Shown: one piece after another, positions 1 to 9,218 of the stretch | How positions within the stretch are numbered: position 1 is the first letter of the stretch | Layout of the letters: each line of letters opens with the position of its first letter | Source: Candidatus Symbiothrix sp. | Lineage (GTDB): Bacteria; Bacteroidota; Bacteroidia; Bacteroidales; Azobacteroidaceae | DNA length: 39,794 bases | Direction of reading: 5' to 3' | NCBI GenBank assembly: GCA_031290435.1 | Contig: JAITNQ010000143.1 | Coordinates: 1-39,794, forward strand | The notes under the pieces: model-generated | The model's database searches: none | What the model was told of the DNA's origin: nothing | The model's input: only the letters and a program-made list of their open reading frames with translations | Position numbers and translations under genes: made by a program

Positions 1-558
1 CACTTGTCGGGGCAATTGCTCAACACGTCCAAAATCGGCGAATCGATGGGCGTGGCGCATACTACCGTAAGAAGATACATCGATTTGTTGGAACAAACTT
101 TTTTGATCCGCACGCTTCCGCCTTTTGAAACCAACGAAAAAAAACGTTTGATAAAGTCGCCGAAACTGTATGTGCGCGACACCGGTATGCTGCATCAATT
201 GCTTAGAATAGAGGATTATAATTCGCTATTGGGAAATCCCGTTTTTGGCGCTTCGTGGGAAAGTCTGGTGGTTGAAAACGTATGTTCGGTTTTCAGCGAC
301 TGCCGTTTCTCGTTTTACCGAAGCGCTACGGGCGACGAACTGGATTTGGTAATCCAAAAAGCGGATGCAACCATCGCCATAGAATGTAAAGCGTCTGCCG
401 CACCGCAGCTCACAAAAGGATTTTGGCGGGCAATAGAATTTGTGAAACCGCAAAAATCATTTGTAGTAGCCCCCGTCAAGAAAAGTTATCCGATACATGA
501 AAATGTAGAAATATGCGGATTAAACGAGGTGCTGGCGAAACTTTCCGGTCTGCTTTGA
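1..558 (+). CDS. C-terminal part of an AAA-type ATPase with DUF4143 domain (5' end outside the window)
   Basis: Open frame from the window edge; the listed TTG start at 4 is probably internal. Motifs 'KLYVRDTGMLHQLLRI', 'GASWESLVVENV' and 'DELDLVI...IAIECKAS' are typical of DUF4143 ATPases. Confidence 0.8.
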   Translation, partial: HLSGQLLNTSKIGESMGVAHTTVRRYIDLLEQTFLIRTLPPFETNEKKRLIKSPKLYVRDTGMLHQLLRIEDYNSLLGNPVFGASWESLVVENVCSVFSDCRFSFYRSATGDELDLVIQKADATIAIECKASAAPQLTKGFWRAIEFVKPQKSFVVAPVKKSYPIHENVEICGLNEVLAKLSGLL

Positions 559-625
559 TTGCCTGAAATGTGATTTTAGGAACGTAAAATAAACAAATTG
601 TAATATATCCTGTTTTTATTGTGTC

Positions 626-695
626 CTTTGTGTGTTTTTTTCGGTTAAATTTTTTACCACAAAGAACACACAAAGTTTTCACAAAGTGCACAAAA
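626..695. repeat. CACAAAG direct-repeat cluster with an inverted copy
   Basis: CACAAAG at 658, 669 and 680 and CACAAAA at 689 (spacing 11, 11, 9). CTTTGTGTGTT (626-636) is the reverse complement of AACACACAAAG (665-675). Confidence 0.6.
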
Positions 696-841
696 TTATT
701 TATTTTTCATGCCTTCATGCCTTTTTAAATTCAGGGTATCTTCCCTTTGCGACTTGTATTTGAAAAAAGTGAATTAGAAATAAAATTGCGAGTATATGTA
801 TTTTTTACCGTTAAAAAGAATATTATTTATTAAAAAAGTTG

Positions 842-849
842 TATCTTTG
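842..849 (+). promoter_or_regulatory. Candidate Bacteroidetes -7 element TATCTTTG upstream of korA
   Basis: Matches TAnnTTTG, about 100 nt upstream of the ATG at 947. No clear -33 TTTG at the expected spacing. Confidence 0.45.
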
Positions 850-946
850 CCCGCCGCATGAAATGAAATTGAATTTTCAATGGATTTTATAAAATCCGTG
901 TCGTGCGATTATAATATAGAAAAGTTTAACTATATAAATATACATT

Positions 947-2794
947 ATGACAGAGAAAACAAAAATTAAAGACTTAGAGAGCGTTGTCATCCGGTTTTCA
1001 GGAGATTCCGGTGATGGAATGCAATTGGTAGGCACGCTATTCTCTAATCTTTCGGCAGAATTAGGAAATGAAATAATTACTTTCCCCGACTATCCGGCTG
1101 AAATACGTTCTCCACACGGAACGCTCAGCGGTGTTTCGGGTTTTCAGATGCAGGTCGGCTCCAAAAAAGTGTACACGCCGGGCGATAAGGCCGATGTGTT
1201 GATTGCCATGAATCCGGCTGCTTTGAAAGTGAATGCACAATTTCTGAAACACAATTCGGTGGTGATAATTGATACGGATTCTTTTCAACAATCCGATTTG
1301 GAAAAGGCTTTGTTTAAAACGGACGATCCATTCAAAGAATTAGGTTTGAATTCGTTGCAAGTTGTTTCTGCGGCTATTACACAAATGTGTAAAGATGCCT
1401 TAGATGGCTTGTATGATAACAAACAGGCGATCAAAAGTCGTAATATTTTTGCACTTGGTTTGGTTTGCTGGCTGTTTAACAGACCTTTAGAAATTGTAGA
1501 AAAATTGTTGTCCGACAAATTCAAAAAGAAACCGGACGTATTGCAGGCCAATTTATTGGTGTTACAAGCCGGATTCAATTACGGACATAACATTCACGCT
1601 TCGGTTTCTACCTATCGCATCGAAACCATCAGCCAAAAAAAGGGTTTTTACACCGATGTAAATGGGAACAAAGCAACGGCATACGGATTAATCGCTGCCT
1701 CTGAAAAAGCTGGAATTCCTTTATTCTTAGGCTCTTATCCTATTACACCGGCTACGGATGTCATGCAGGAATTGACAATCCGCAAAGAATTAGGTGTAAA
1801 AGTTATGCAGACAGAAGATGAAATCGCCGGTATTTGCACGGCTATTGGCGCTTCTTTTGCAGGAAATTTAGCTGCTACGAGTACTTCCGGTCCCGGCCTC
1901 GCGCTGAAGAGTGAAGCTATCGGCTTGGCTGTGATGGCTGAAATTCCCTTGGTAATCGTTGATGTACAGCGTGGAGGTCCATCCACCGGTTTACCTACCA
2001 AGAGTGAGCAAACCGATTTATTGCAAGCGCTTTACGGAAGAAACGGCGAAAGTCCGGCTGTGGTGATGGCCGCTACTTCCCCGACCGATTGTTTCGATAC
2101 TGCTTTTTGGGCGTCTAAAATTGCATTAGAGCACATGACGCCGGTTATTTTATTGACTGACGGTTATATAGCCAATGGTTCTTCTGCTTGGCTAATTCCT
2201 GATTTGGCAGATTATCCCGAAATCAAGCCGCCTTATGTTAGCCCGGAACTCAGGGAAGGCTGGACGCCTTACCTGCGCAATGCAAAGACTGATGTACGTT
2301 ATTGGGCAGTACCTGGAACGGAAGATTTTATGCACCGTATCGGCGGTTTGGAAAAGGATTTCAATACAAGTACGATAAGTACTGATCCTGATAATCACCA
2401 GAAAATGGGAGAGATTCGTCAATCCAAAATTGATAAGATTGCCGCTTATTTGCCTAAGCAGGAAGTCATAGGCGACCCGGATGCAGATGTTTTGGTGGTA
2501 GGATGGGGAGGCACTTTCGGCCACTTGTATGAAGCCGTTGAAACAATACTGAAATCAGGGAAAAAAGTAGCATTCACCCATTTCCGCTTTATCAATCCTT
2601 TACCCGAAAATGCGGAAGAAATACTGAAAAGGTATAAAAAGGTGATAGTTATTGAGCAAAATCTGGGGCAATTTGCCGGTTATTTGCGTTCAAAAATCGG
2701 TGGATTTAATCCTTACCAATTTAATCGTGTGAAAGGACAACCCTTTATCGTTGCCCGCTTAGTTGAAGAAATCAGTAAAATTATAGAATCATGA
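947..2794 (+). CDS. korA: 2-oxoacid (2-oxoglutarate-type):acceptor oxidoreductase, fused gamma-alpha subunit
   Basis: 615 aa. N-terminal gamma-type domain (FSGDSGDGMQLVG) followed by alpha domain (GSYPITPATDVMQEL, TSTSGPGLALKSEAIGLAV, RGGPSTGLPTKSEQ). Confidence 0.9.
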   Translation: MTEKTKIKDLESVVIRFSGDSGDGMQLVGTLFSNLSAELGNEIITFPDYPAEIRSPHGTLSGVSGFQMQVGSKKVYTPGDKADVLIAMNPAALKVNAQFLKHNSVVIIDTDSFQQSDLEKALFKTDDPFKELGLNSLQVVSAAITQMCKDALDGLYDNKQAIKSRNIFALGLVCWLFNRPLEIVEKLLSDKFKKKPDVLQANLLVLQAGFNYGHNIHASVSTYRIETISQKKGFYTDVNGNKATAYGLIAASEKAGIPLFLGSYPITPATDVMQELTIRKELGVKVMQTEDEIAGICTAIGASFAGNLAATSTSGPGLALKSEAIGLAVMAEIPLVIVDVQRGGPSTGLPTKSEQTDLLQALYGRNGESPAVVMAATSPTDCFDTAFWASKIALEHMTPVILLTDGYIANGSSAWLIPDLADYPEIKPPYVSPELREGWTPYLRNAKTDVRYWAVPGTEDFMHRIGGLEKDFNTSTISTDPDNHQKMGEIRQSKIDKIAAYLPKQEVIGDPDADVLVVGWGGTFGHLYEAVETILKSGKKVAFTHFRFINPLPENAEEILKRYKKVIVIEQNLGQFAGYLRSKIGGFNPYQFNRVKGQPFIVARLVEEISKIIES

Positions 2795-3804
2795 CACAAC
2801 AAATATATCAAGCCAAAGATTTCAAAAGTTCGCAATTGGTGCGTTGGTGCCCGGGTTGCGGTGATTACGGAGTGTTAAACAGTTTGCATAAAGCTATGGC
2901 CGGTCTGGGGATTGCACCCCACAATACGGCGGTCATTTCCGGTATCGGCTGTTCGTCCCGTTTGCCCTATTATATGAATACTTATGGTTTTCATACCATT
3001 CACGGTCGTGGCGCAGCTATTGCCACAGGCGTTAAGGTAGCAAATCCAAAATTGTCGGTATGGCTGTCCACCGGCGACGGCGACTGCTTAGCCATCGGAG
3101 GCAACCATTTTATCCACGCCGTAAGGCGCAATGTGGATATCAACATCTTGTTGATGAACAATAAAATATACGGTCTGACCAAGGGGCAGTATTCTCCTAC
3201 TTCCGATCGTGGATTTGTTTCCAAATCTTCTCCATTTGGTACGGTAGAAGACCCTTTCTCTCCGGCGGAACTTTCTATTGGCGCCAGAGGCCGGTTTTTT
3301 GCCCGTACGATAGATACGGATATCAAAAACTCTCCGACGATTCTGATGGCTGCTGCCGAGCACAAAGGTACTTCGGTAGTGGAAGTTATCCTGAATTGCG
3401 TGATTTTCAACGATGGTGTTAACGACCCTATTGTCGCAAAGGAATTCCGTACGGAAAGAACAATTTTCCTGCAACACGGAGAAAAAATGTTGTTTGGAAA
3501 AGACAACAGCAAGGGTCTCGTACAGGACGGATTCAATCTCAAAGCGATAACAGTCGGTGAAGGCGGCTATACACTTGACGATGTGCTGGTGCACGACGCC
3601 ACTATAGCTGACCCCACTTTGCACTTGAAACTGGCTTTGATGGATGGTGGTGCATTACCTGTTGCTTTAGGTGTGATAAGAGACGTAGCCGCTCCCGCTT
3701 ACGATGAGGAAGTAGAAAAACAAATCGAAAGTGTGAAAGCCAAAAAACCGGCCAGGACTTTGCGTGAATTCCTGATGGCAGGTGATGTTTGGGAAGTGAA
3801 ATAA
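2791..3804 (+). CDS. korB: 2-oxoacid:ferredoxin oxidoreductase beta subunit
   Basis: 337 aa. TPP-binding motifs 'RWCPGCGDYGVL' and 'GDGDCLAIGGNHFIHAVRRN'. ATGA overlap with korA. Confidence 0.9.
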   Translation: MTQQIYQAKDFKSSQLVRWCPGCGDYGVLNSLHKAMAGLGIAPHNTAVISGIGCSSRLPYYMNTYGFHTIHGRGAAIATGVKVANPKLSVWLSTGDGDCLAIGGNHFIHAVRRNVDINILLMNNKIYGLTKGQYSPTSDRGFVSKSSPFGTVEDPFSPAELSIGARGRFFARTIDTDIKNSPTILMAAAEHKGTSVVEVILNCVIFNDGVNDPIVAKEFRTERTIFLQHGEKMLFGKDNSKGLVQDGFNLKAITVGEGGYTLDDVLVHDATIADPTLHLKLALMDGGALPVALGVIRDVAAPAYDEEVEKQIESVKAKKPARTLREFLMAGDVWEVK

Positions 3805-3821
3805 AACCAAATTGTCAATTA

Positions 3822-3861
3822 GTATATCCTACCCCCCCTCAGGGGTTAGGGTAGGATATAC
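3822..3861. repeat. Perfect 13-bp inverted repeat (hairpin) between convergent genes
   Basis: GTATATCCTACCC (3822-3834) is the reverse complement of GGGTAGGATATAC (3849-3861). An inner CCCC-TCA-GGGG pairs within the loop. It lies between the ends of korB (+) and the minus-strand ORF. Confidence 0.85.
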
Positions 3862-3875
3862 TTAAAAAATCAAAA

Positions 3876-5660
3876 TCAGTTGATAAAAGCCAAGATTTCT
3901 CCTTTTTGAATTTCTTTTCCTTGGCCTACATAAGTTCCTACAATTGTTCCGCTGTAGCCTGCTTTTACCGGTTCAATACCATAATAACTTTGAATATAAC
4001 AAAGATTATCTCCTTTTTCAATCGTAGCCCCTTCAAAAGGAGCCGTCGATGCGTCCATCAGGTCGTATTGCCAAATAACCTGACCCTTGCAGGGTGCATG
4101 GATAGGTTTGGCATGCGGATATTCCGAACTGATTTCTTCGAAACTGAACATGGGTATTTCGACTACCGGGCGTTTGACGATAATCGGCGTTCCGGCTTTT
4201 TCTTTGGCCTGTTCAAGTTCCTGCTCAAACCGGTTCTTGGCCGCGCCTGACTTCATGTCGCGGTATTGACGTTCATGCATGGCAAATTCGAATAATTCTT
4301 CCCGGTCGGGACCTTCGTCCCATTCATTGGTTTTCATTTCCTGCTCGAAACGCTCTAATTCGTCAGGAAAAGCGGATTGTGGGTCGCCGTCGTAAAATTC
4401 TAAATTATTGGCCTTGGCCAATTCAATAATTTCAGGCGCCAATGGGCCGGGCAATTTACCCGTTTTCCCCAGAATCATATTCCATGAATCCTTGTCAATC
4501 AAAGAGAAACGAGGTTCATCTTTTGCCACGGCAAAAATATTCATCAGCGCTATGTTCTTCACATACTGGCTGAAAGGAGTTACCAAAGGCGGGTAGCCCA
4601 ACATCGGCCAGATAGACGCTACTTCCTCGAACAACTGAATGACCAAGTTATTGAGCGTCACCTCCTTTTTCCCTTTTTGTTTGAGCGCCAGATTGATGGC
4701 ATTGTGCATCCCTTTCAGGTCGGCCATCATGGAACCCATCATACCGCCGGGTAAACCGCATCCTACTAATAAAGAAGTCATTATCTTATTGCTTGGGTCG
4801 ATAAAATAGCCCAAGAAATCGTCAATGAAAGATTGGGTCAAACGGCGTGCTTCCATATAGGCTTCCATATTGATATCCGGAACCAAAAATCCGGCGTCTT
4901 TCAGCATCGCGCGGATGGTGATTACATCGGGATGCACCATACCCCAAGACAAGGGTTCCATGGCTACATCAATGTAGTCAACGCCATTTTCGGCAGCTTC
5001 CAGCATAGATGCGACGGAAAACCCGGGGCCGGAATGTCCGTGGTATTGTATGGGAATATCCGGATGAAGTTTTTTGATTCCTTTGATAATCTGTCCGTTG
5101 CTGTATGGTCGGCCGATACCTGCCATGTCTTTCAGGCAAATTTCTTCAGCGCCGGCTTCAATAAGCCGGTTGGCTAAGTTTACATAATAATCCGCTGTGT
5201 GAATGGGTGAATAGGTGATGCAGAGGGAAGCCTGAGGTATCATACCTCCTTCTTTGGCGTAGCCGATGGATGGGATAATGTTCCTTACATCGTTTAGACC
5301 ACAGAATATCCGGGTGATATCAACGCCTTGCGCATGTTTCACCCTGTACATCAGCTTTCTTACATCGGACGGAACCGGATTCATCCGTAGCCCGTTCAAT
5401 CCGCGGTCAAGCATATGCGTTTGTATACCTGCTTTATTAAACGGCGCCGTAAATTCTCTTACGGCCAAATTGGGATTTTCACCATAAAGTAAATTTACTT
5501 GTTCAAAAGCGCCGCCGTTGGTTTCTACTCTTGAAAAGCATCCCATGTCAACAATTGCCGGAGCAATTTGTTTTAATTGGTCAACACGTGGCTGATATTT
5601 TCCGGAAGATTGCCACATATCCCGGTAAACTAAGCTAAAATTAATTGTTTTTTTTGTCAT
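3876..5660 (-). CDS. Pyruvate carboxylase subunit B / oxaloacetate decarboxylase alpha-like protein with a degenerate biotinyl-like domain
   Basis: Carboxyltransferase TIM-barrel motifs (ICLKDMAGIGRPYS, IQYHGHSGPG, ITYSPIHTADYY) and a C-terminal biotinyl-fold domain. ATG at 5660 (MTKKTINFSLVYRDMWQ) is preferred over 5714 because a promoter-like element lies at 5684-5714. Confidence 0.8.
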   Translation of the reverse strand: MTKKTINFSLVYRDMWQSSGKYQPRVDQLKQIAPAIVDMGCFSRVETNGGAFEQVNLLYGENPNLAVREFTAPFNKAGIQTHMLDRGLNGLRMNPVPSDVRKLMYRVKHAQGVDITRIFCGLNDVRNIIPSIGYAKEGGMIPQASLCITYSPIHTADYYVNLANRLIEAGAEEICLKDMAGIGRPYSNGQIIKGIKKLHPDIPIQYHGHSGPGFSVASMLEAAENGVDYIDVAMEPLSWGMVHPDVITIRAMLKDAGFLVPDINMEAYMEARRLTQSFIDDFLGYFIDPSNKIMTSLLVGCGLPGGMMGSMMADLKGMHNAINLALKQKGKKEVTLNNLVIQLFEEVASIWPMLGYPPLVTPFSQYVKNIALMNIFAVAKDEPRFSLIDKDSWNMILGKTGKLPGPLAPEIIELAKANNLEFYDGDPQSAFPDELERFEQEMKTNEWDEGPDREELFEFAMHERQYRDMKSGAAKNRFEQELEQAKEKAGTPIIVKRPVVEIPMFSFEEISSEYPHAKPIHAPCKGQVIWQYDLMDASTAPFEGATIEKGDNLCYIQSYYGIEPVKAGYSGTIVGTYVGQGKEIQKGEILAFIN

Positions 5661-5683
5661 AATCAAAGTGATTTTTTTCGATG

Positions 5684-5714
5684 CAAATTTAACATTTGTT
5701 TTGGATATAAACAA
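5684..5714 (-). promoter_or_regulatory. Bacteroidetes-type promoter (TTG-N20-TAAATTTG) for the carboxylase-like gene
   Basis: Minus strand: TTG (5714-5712), 20-nt spacer, TAAATTTG (5691-5684), ATG at 5660. Confidence 0.6.
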
Positions 5715-5732
5715 GGAAAATGGCCAAAAAGA

Positions 5733-6542
5733 TTAGGTATTTTTTATTCTTTTTGATTTATCTAATTTAAAGTCTTTTATCCAGCCATTCAGGCTGTCCA
5801 ACAGGACAGGAGAAGTTTTTCGTACAGCCCAAGCCTGAAGCTGCGTAAAGCTGATATCGGTATCAAAATCCAATTCAGGGAATAGTCCGGTGTTTTTCAA
5901 GGCAATTTCTTTATCCACAACAGCATAATCAATCTCTTTTTGGGCAACCATATAAATCAATTGCTCGGAAGTATACGCTGTGATTTCTTCAATAAAAATA
6001 GCTTCTGCTATTTCTTCCGACAAATTTTTTAACCGGAGGATAGCCGGGGAATTTTGTGTTACATAGACGGTTTTATTGGCCAATGCAATCTGATTATCGA
6101 CAAAATCAGTAGGTTCGTTTTCCAGTGGTTTTCGTTGTACCAGTACTTGTTTATTTTGGGTGACCGGAATTGTGAAAACCAAAAAATGTTTGTTGTCATT
6201 GGTTATCGGTATATTACGCGCAATGATATCGAAGGTTTTATCTTCCAACCCTTTTATGGAAATATCCATGTTGTTTTCCAAGTAAATCCGGACGGTCAAG
6301 CCGGAACGCTTGCCAATGTACTTGCACAGCTCATATTGCATACCGGAAATTGTATCTCCTGAAACATAATAATCTACCGAATTATATTCTGTTACAACAT
6401 TTAATGTGTTTTCTTTCTTGATTTCCGGCAAATCACGGTTTTCTATCGGATTATTTTTTATACGCAGCCGTAAGAACAACATAATCAGCAAACAAAGCGT
6501 AAGCAGACTGATGAGTAGTACCAATAGTTTATTTGTTTTCAT
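5733..6542 (-). CDS. Transporter substrate-binding domain protein (SBP_bac_3-like), membrane-anchored
   Basis: N-terminal TM (LLVLLISLLTLCLLIMLFL). 'LNVVTEYNSVDYYV...GMQYELCKYIGKRSGLTVRIYLENN', 'TFDIIARNIPIT', 'IDYAVVDKEIAL' resemble family-3 periplasmic binding proteins. Confidence 0.65.
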   Translation of the reverse strand: MKTNKLLVLLISLLTLCLLIMLFLRLRIKNNPIENRDLPEIKKENTLNVVTEYNSVDYYVSGDTISGMQYELCKYIGKRSGLTVRIYLENNMDISIKGLEDKTFDIIARNIPITNDNKHFLVFTIPVTQNKQVLVQRKPLENEPTDFVDNQIALANKTVYVTQNSPAILRLKNLSEEIAEAIFIEEITAYTSEQLIYMVAQKEIDYAVVDKEIALKNTGLFPELDFDTDISFTQLQAWAVRKTSPVLLDSLNGWIKDFKLDKSKRIKNT

Positions 6543-6563
6543 CGCTCCGGCTCTCTCTTTGTA

Positions 6564-8651
6564 TTAATTATGAAAATCTACCGAAAGGCCTAATTTGAGT
6601 ATGGTAGGATTGACCGGATAGTGTGGAATTGAAAAATATTCCGCAGGAGAGAGAAACATAGAACCGGCATTGTAGTATTCGATAAAGAACCGGGTTTGTT
6701 TTAAGTGGGCATTAATAAAGCCATTCATCAAGGGGTATTCTCCGACTTTCGTGTCATGTTGCAAGCGGAATTGTTGGGTGGCAGGTTCATAGACGGGCGA
6801 ATAATATTTTGTCCAATAATGCGCATTGACGCCCATTTGAATCGTCAAAACTTTTGCTACAACAATTTGTAAGAATAAGCTTGAATAAACGGCCAAATCC
6901 GGCAAAGGAATAATATTTTGTGCGGACGATGTTTGGTAAACAAGGCGGTTGTGCCAATGCAGGGCGCGCAAGTGAAAATCCTGTTCTAAACCGGCGGATA
7001 GAATTTGAATATTTCCCCCATCTTGCTTGGGATAGCCTGTTTCATCGAAATAAATATAATTGCTTACGTTTTCCACGCCGAGGGTGAATCGCGAATGGGT
7101 ATGCGGTATCGCAACGGCGCCTCCGAAAAAGATTTTTTTGACTTTGCCGAAATGATTGTTCCACCAGAAATACTGACTGTGATAATTGTTTTCATAGAAA
7201 GTAGGCGAGAGATTTTTTATGTATCCGTCGGCAATAATAGAAGCTGTATCGTGTAAGAATGGAATACGGGTTTCTATATTTCCGGATATATCGAAATCTC
7301 CCAGATTATAGCCCAAGATGCCAAGGCTTCCTTGTGCATTGTATGTCAGAATTTTACCTGTCCGTTTTATTAATTCTCCGCCAATATAAGTTGCGTATTG
7401 CTTGCTTTTAAAAGAATCGAAAACAATTGTATCCGGAATATTTCTCAGGTTCGTATCCATCAGTGTAAAATTCCGGATATCCTGGGTAATAAAAGCGGTC
7501 AAATCGAATTTTGCCCATTGACTGAATCCTTCTCTAAGCGAAAGTCCGACGGTATTTCGCATCGAACTATAAGATGTAGAATCACGAAGCATCCTTCTTT
7601 CCCGGAGTTGATTAGGACTCAAAAAATCGACATTATTATAAAATTTATTTACACTGGCGGAATCATCGGTATAAAACAACCGGTTCCGGTTCGTATAATC
7701 AAAAGTATAGATGATGCCGGAAACCGGAATAAACTGTTCGATTTCATTTCCTTCTTCGTCTTTTTCCCCTGTTTTCCGGTCAAACCCTAAGTTGTAGTGG
7801 TAATTTAGATAATACCGGGTTCCTTTTATCTGGTTCCATGTCTTGTCAATCTTTGTCGGATAATCTTTGCTTCCGGCATTCCGGTTGTCTACTTCTTCCG
7901 GATGGGTAATCCAGCGGTCATCGGCCAATCCGCCGTTTTCCCCGTTTATATAATCTGCCGGATTGATAAACAAGTGCGCCTGATGTTTACCGGAAATATA
8001 GTTTCCAAATAGAACCCATTCTAAGTGTTTAGATGCTTGTGAATTATAGAATCCTCTGGCATAAAGGTAATCCACATTGAAACCCATATTCAGTTGCTTA
8101 TTAAAATTTAAAGCCAGTAGCGCTTGCAGTCTTTCTTCTTTGTTCCGGCGACTTCCGGCTGTTTGATAGGAAATGTTCGAATAGGGAATTTTAGTGTTAA
8201 TGAAATGGAAATTGTCCGGTCGTTTAGCATATGCCCAGAAAGCATCCCCAAACATAAATTCCGACCGGTCTTCTCTGTCGAAAAAAATCCGGGATTCGGA
8301 AGGCAAGCCCAAATTACCGGGATAAGCGACAGATAAGCCTTGCCCTTCCACATTGGTGCGATTGAAATAATCTGTTAGAAAAGTATCCGGTCTGACAGGA
8401 AATACCTCACCGGTTCGTTCGGTAATACGCCAATAATTAACAGCTTTGCTTGAATCAACAGTCATAACAGAGCCGGACATTACAGGTAAATCTTGTGTAA
8501 TATCCGGCTTACCGGCAAGGGAATCAATCGGAATAACCTCCTTTTCGCGTATTTCCGGCTGATTGTCTTTGATAGCCGGAATGGTATCCTGTCCAAAACC
8601 AATTATTGGAAAAAACAGGGATAAGAGCAATATGTATACCTTCTTTTTCAA
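6564..8651 (-). CDS. Putative outer-membrane porin (Porin_10-like)
   Basis: 695 aa with signal peptide (MKKKVYILLLSLFFPIIGFGQ); long beta-strand-rich sequence with alternating aromatics and a C-terminal strand (ILKLGLSVDFHN). Confidence 0.7.
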   Translation of the reverse strand: MKKKVYILLLSLFFPIIGFGQDTIPAIKDNQPEIREKEVIPIDSLAGKPDITQDLPVMSGSVMTVDSSKAVNYWRITERTGEVFPVRPDTFLTDYFNRTNVEGQGLSVAYPGNLGLPSESRIFFDREDRSEFMFGDAFWAYAKRPDNFHFINTKIPYSNISYQTAGSRRNKEERLQALLALNFNKQLNMGFNVDYLYARGFYNSQASKHLEWVLFGNYISGKHQAHLFINPADYINGENGGLADDRWITHPEEVDNRNAGSKDYPTKIDKTWNQIKGTRYYLNYHYNLGFDRKTGEKDEEGNEIEQFIPVSGIIYTFDYTNRNRLFYTDDSASVNKFYNNVDFLSPNQLRERRMLRDSTSYSSMRNTVGLSLREGFSQWAKFDLTAFITQDIRNFTLMDTNLRNIPDTIVFDSFKSKQYATYIGGELIKRTGKILTYNAQGSLGILGYNLGDFDISGNIETRIPFLHDTASIIADGYIKNLSPTFYENNYHSQYFWWNNHFGKVKKIFFGGAVAIPHTHSRFTLGVENVSNYIYFDETGYPKQDGGNIQILSAGLEQDFHLRALHWHNRLVYQTSSAQNIIPLPDLAVYSSLFLQIVVAKVLTIQMGVNAHYWTKYYSPVYEPATQQFRLQHDTKVGEYPLMNGFINAHLKQTRFFIEYYNAGSMFLSPAEYFSIPHYPVNPTILKLGLSVDFHN

Positions 8652-8660
8652 ATGAAATAA

Positions 8661-9203
8661 TCAGATTTCTTTGATTATCTCCATCCCTCTTAAAATCGCT
8701 TTTTCATTCATTGGCAATAGTTTATGATGACGTTCCGGAAGCGATTTTTTCAATCCTTTCATCACGCTTTCTATTGTGACCATCGGCTCTATTTTCAACA
8801 TTCCTCCCAGTACAATCATATTGAATGCTTTTGCATTTCCTTCATTAACGGCTGTGTTCATCGCGTCAATATGAAAAATCCGAATATCTTTTCGGGTAGG
8901 AGGGGTCGTGATACCATTCCCGTCGTAAATCAAAATACCTCCGGATTTGACGCGACTTTCGAATTTTTCCAAAGACGGTTGATTGAGGATAATGGCAATA
9001 TCGAACTGGAGTAATATCGGTGAAGAAATTTTGTCATCACTCAGAATAACCGTCACATTAGCGGTTCCACCTCGTTGTTCCGGTCCGTAAGAAGGAAACC
9101 ATGCAACTTCTTTATCTTCCATTAATCCGGAATAGGCCAGGATTTTTCCCATGGAAAGGACGCCTTGTCCGCCGAATCCGGCAATAATTATTTCGTGTTT
9201 CAT
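8661..9203 (-). CDS. 2-oxoacid:ferredoxin oxidoreductase gamma subunit
   Basis: 180 aa. 'IIIAGFGGQGVLSMGKILAYSG' and 'SYGPEQRGGTANVTVILSD'. Confidence 0.88.
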   Translation of the reverse strand: MKHEIIIAGFGGQGVLSMGKILAYSGLMEDKEVAWFPSYGPEQRGGTANVTVILSDDKISSPILLQFDIAIILNQPSLEKFESRVKSGGILIYDGNGITTPPTRKDIRIFHIDAMNTAVNEGNAKAFNMIVLGGMLKIEPMVTIESVMKGLKKSLPERHHKLLPMNEKAILRGMEIIKEI

Positions 9204-9218
9204 ATGTACATAATTTAA

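Noticed and set aside
3000-3624. Long antisense ORFs (180 aa and 178 aa) opposite korB
   Set aside because: Two overlapping frames opposite a strongly conserved gene; composition looks like complement-strand translation and no domain is recognisable.
3906-5487. Several plus-strand ORFs opposite the carboxylase-like gene
   Set aside because: All lie within the minus-strand coding region, have no recognisable motifs and no promoter-like elements.
5733-6542. Possible MltF-type lytic transglycosylase
   Set aside because: Only the solute-binding-like domain is present; no C-terminal transglycosylase domain.
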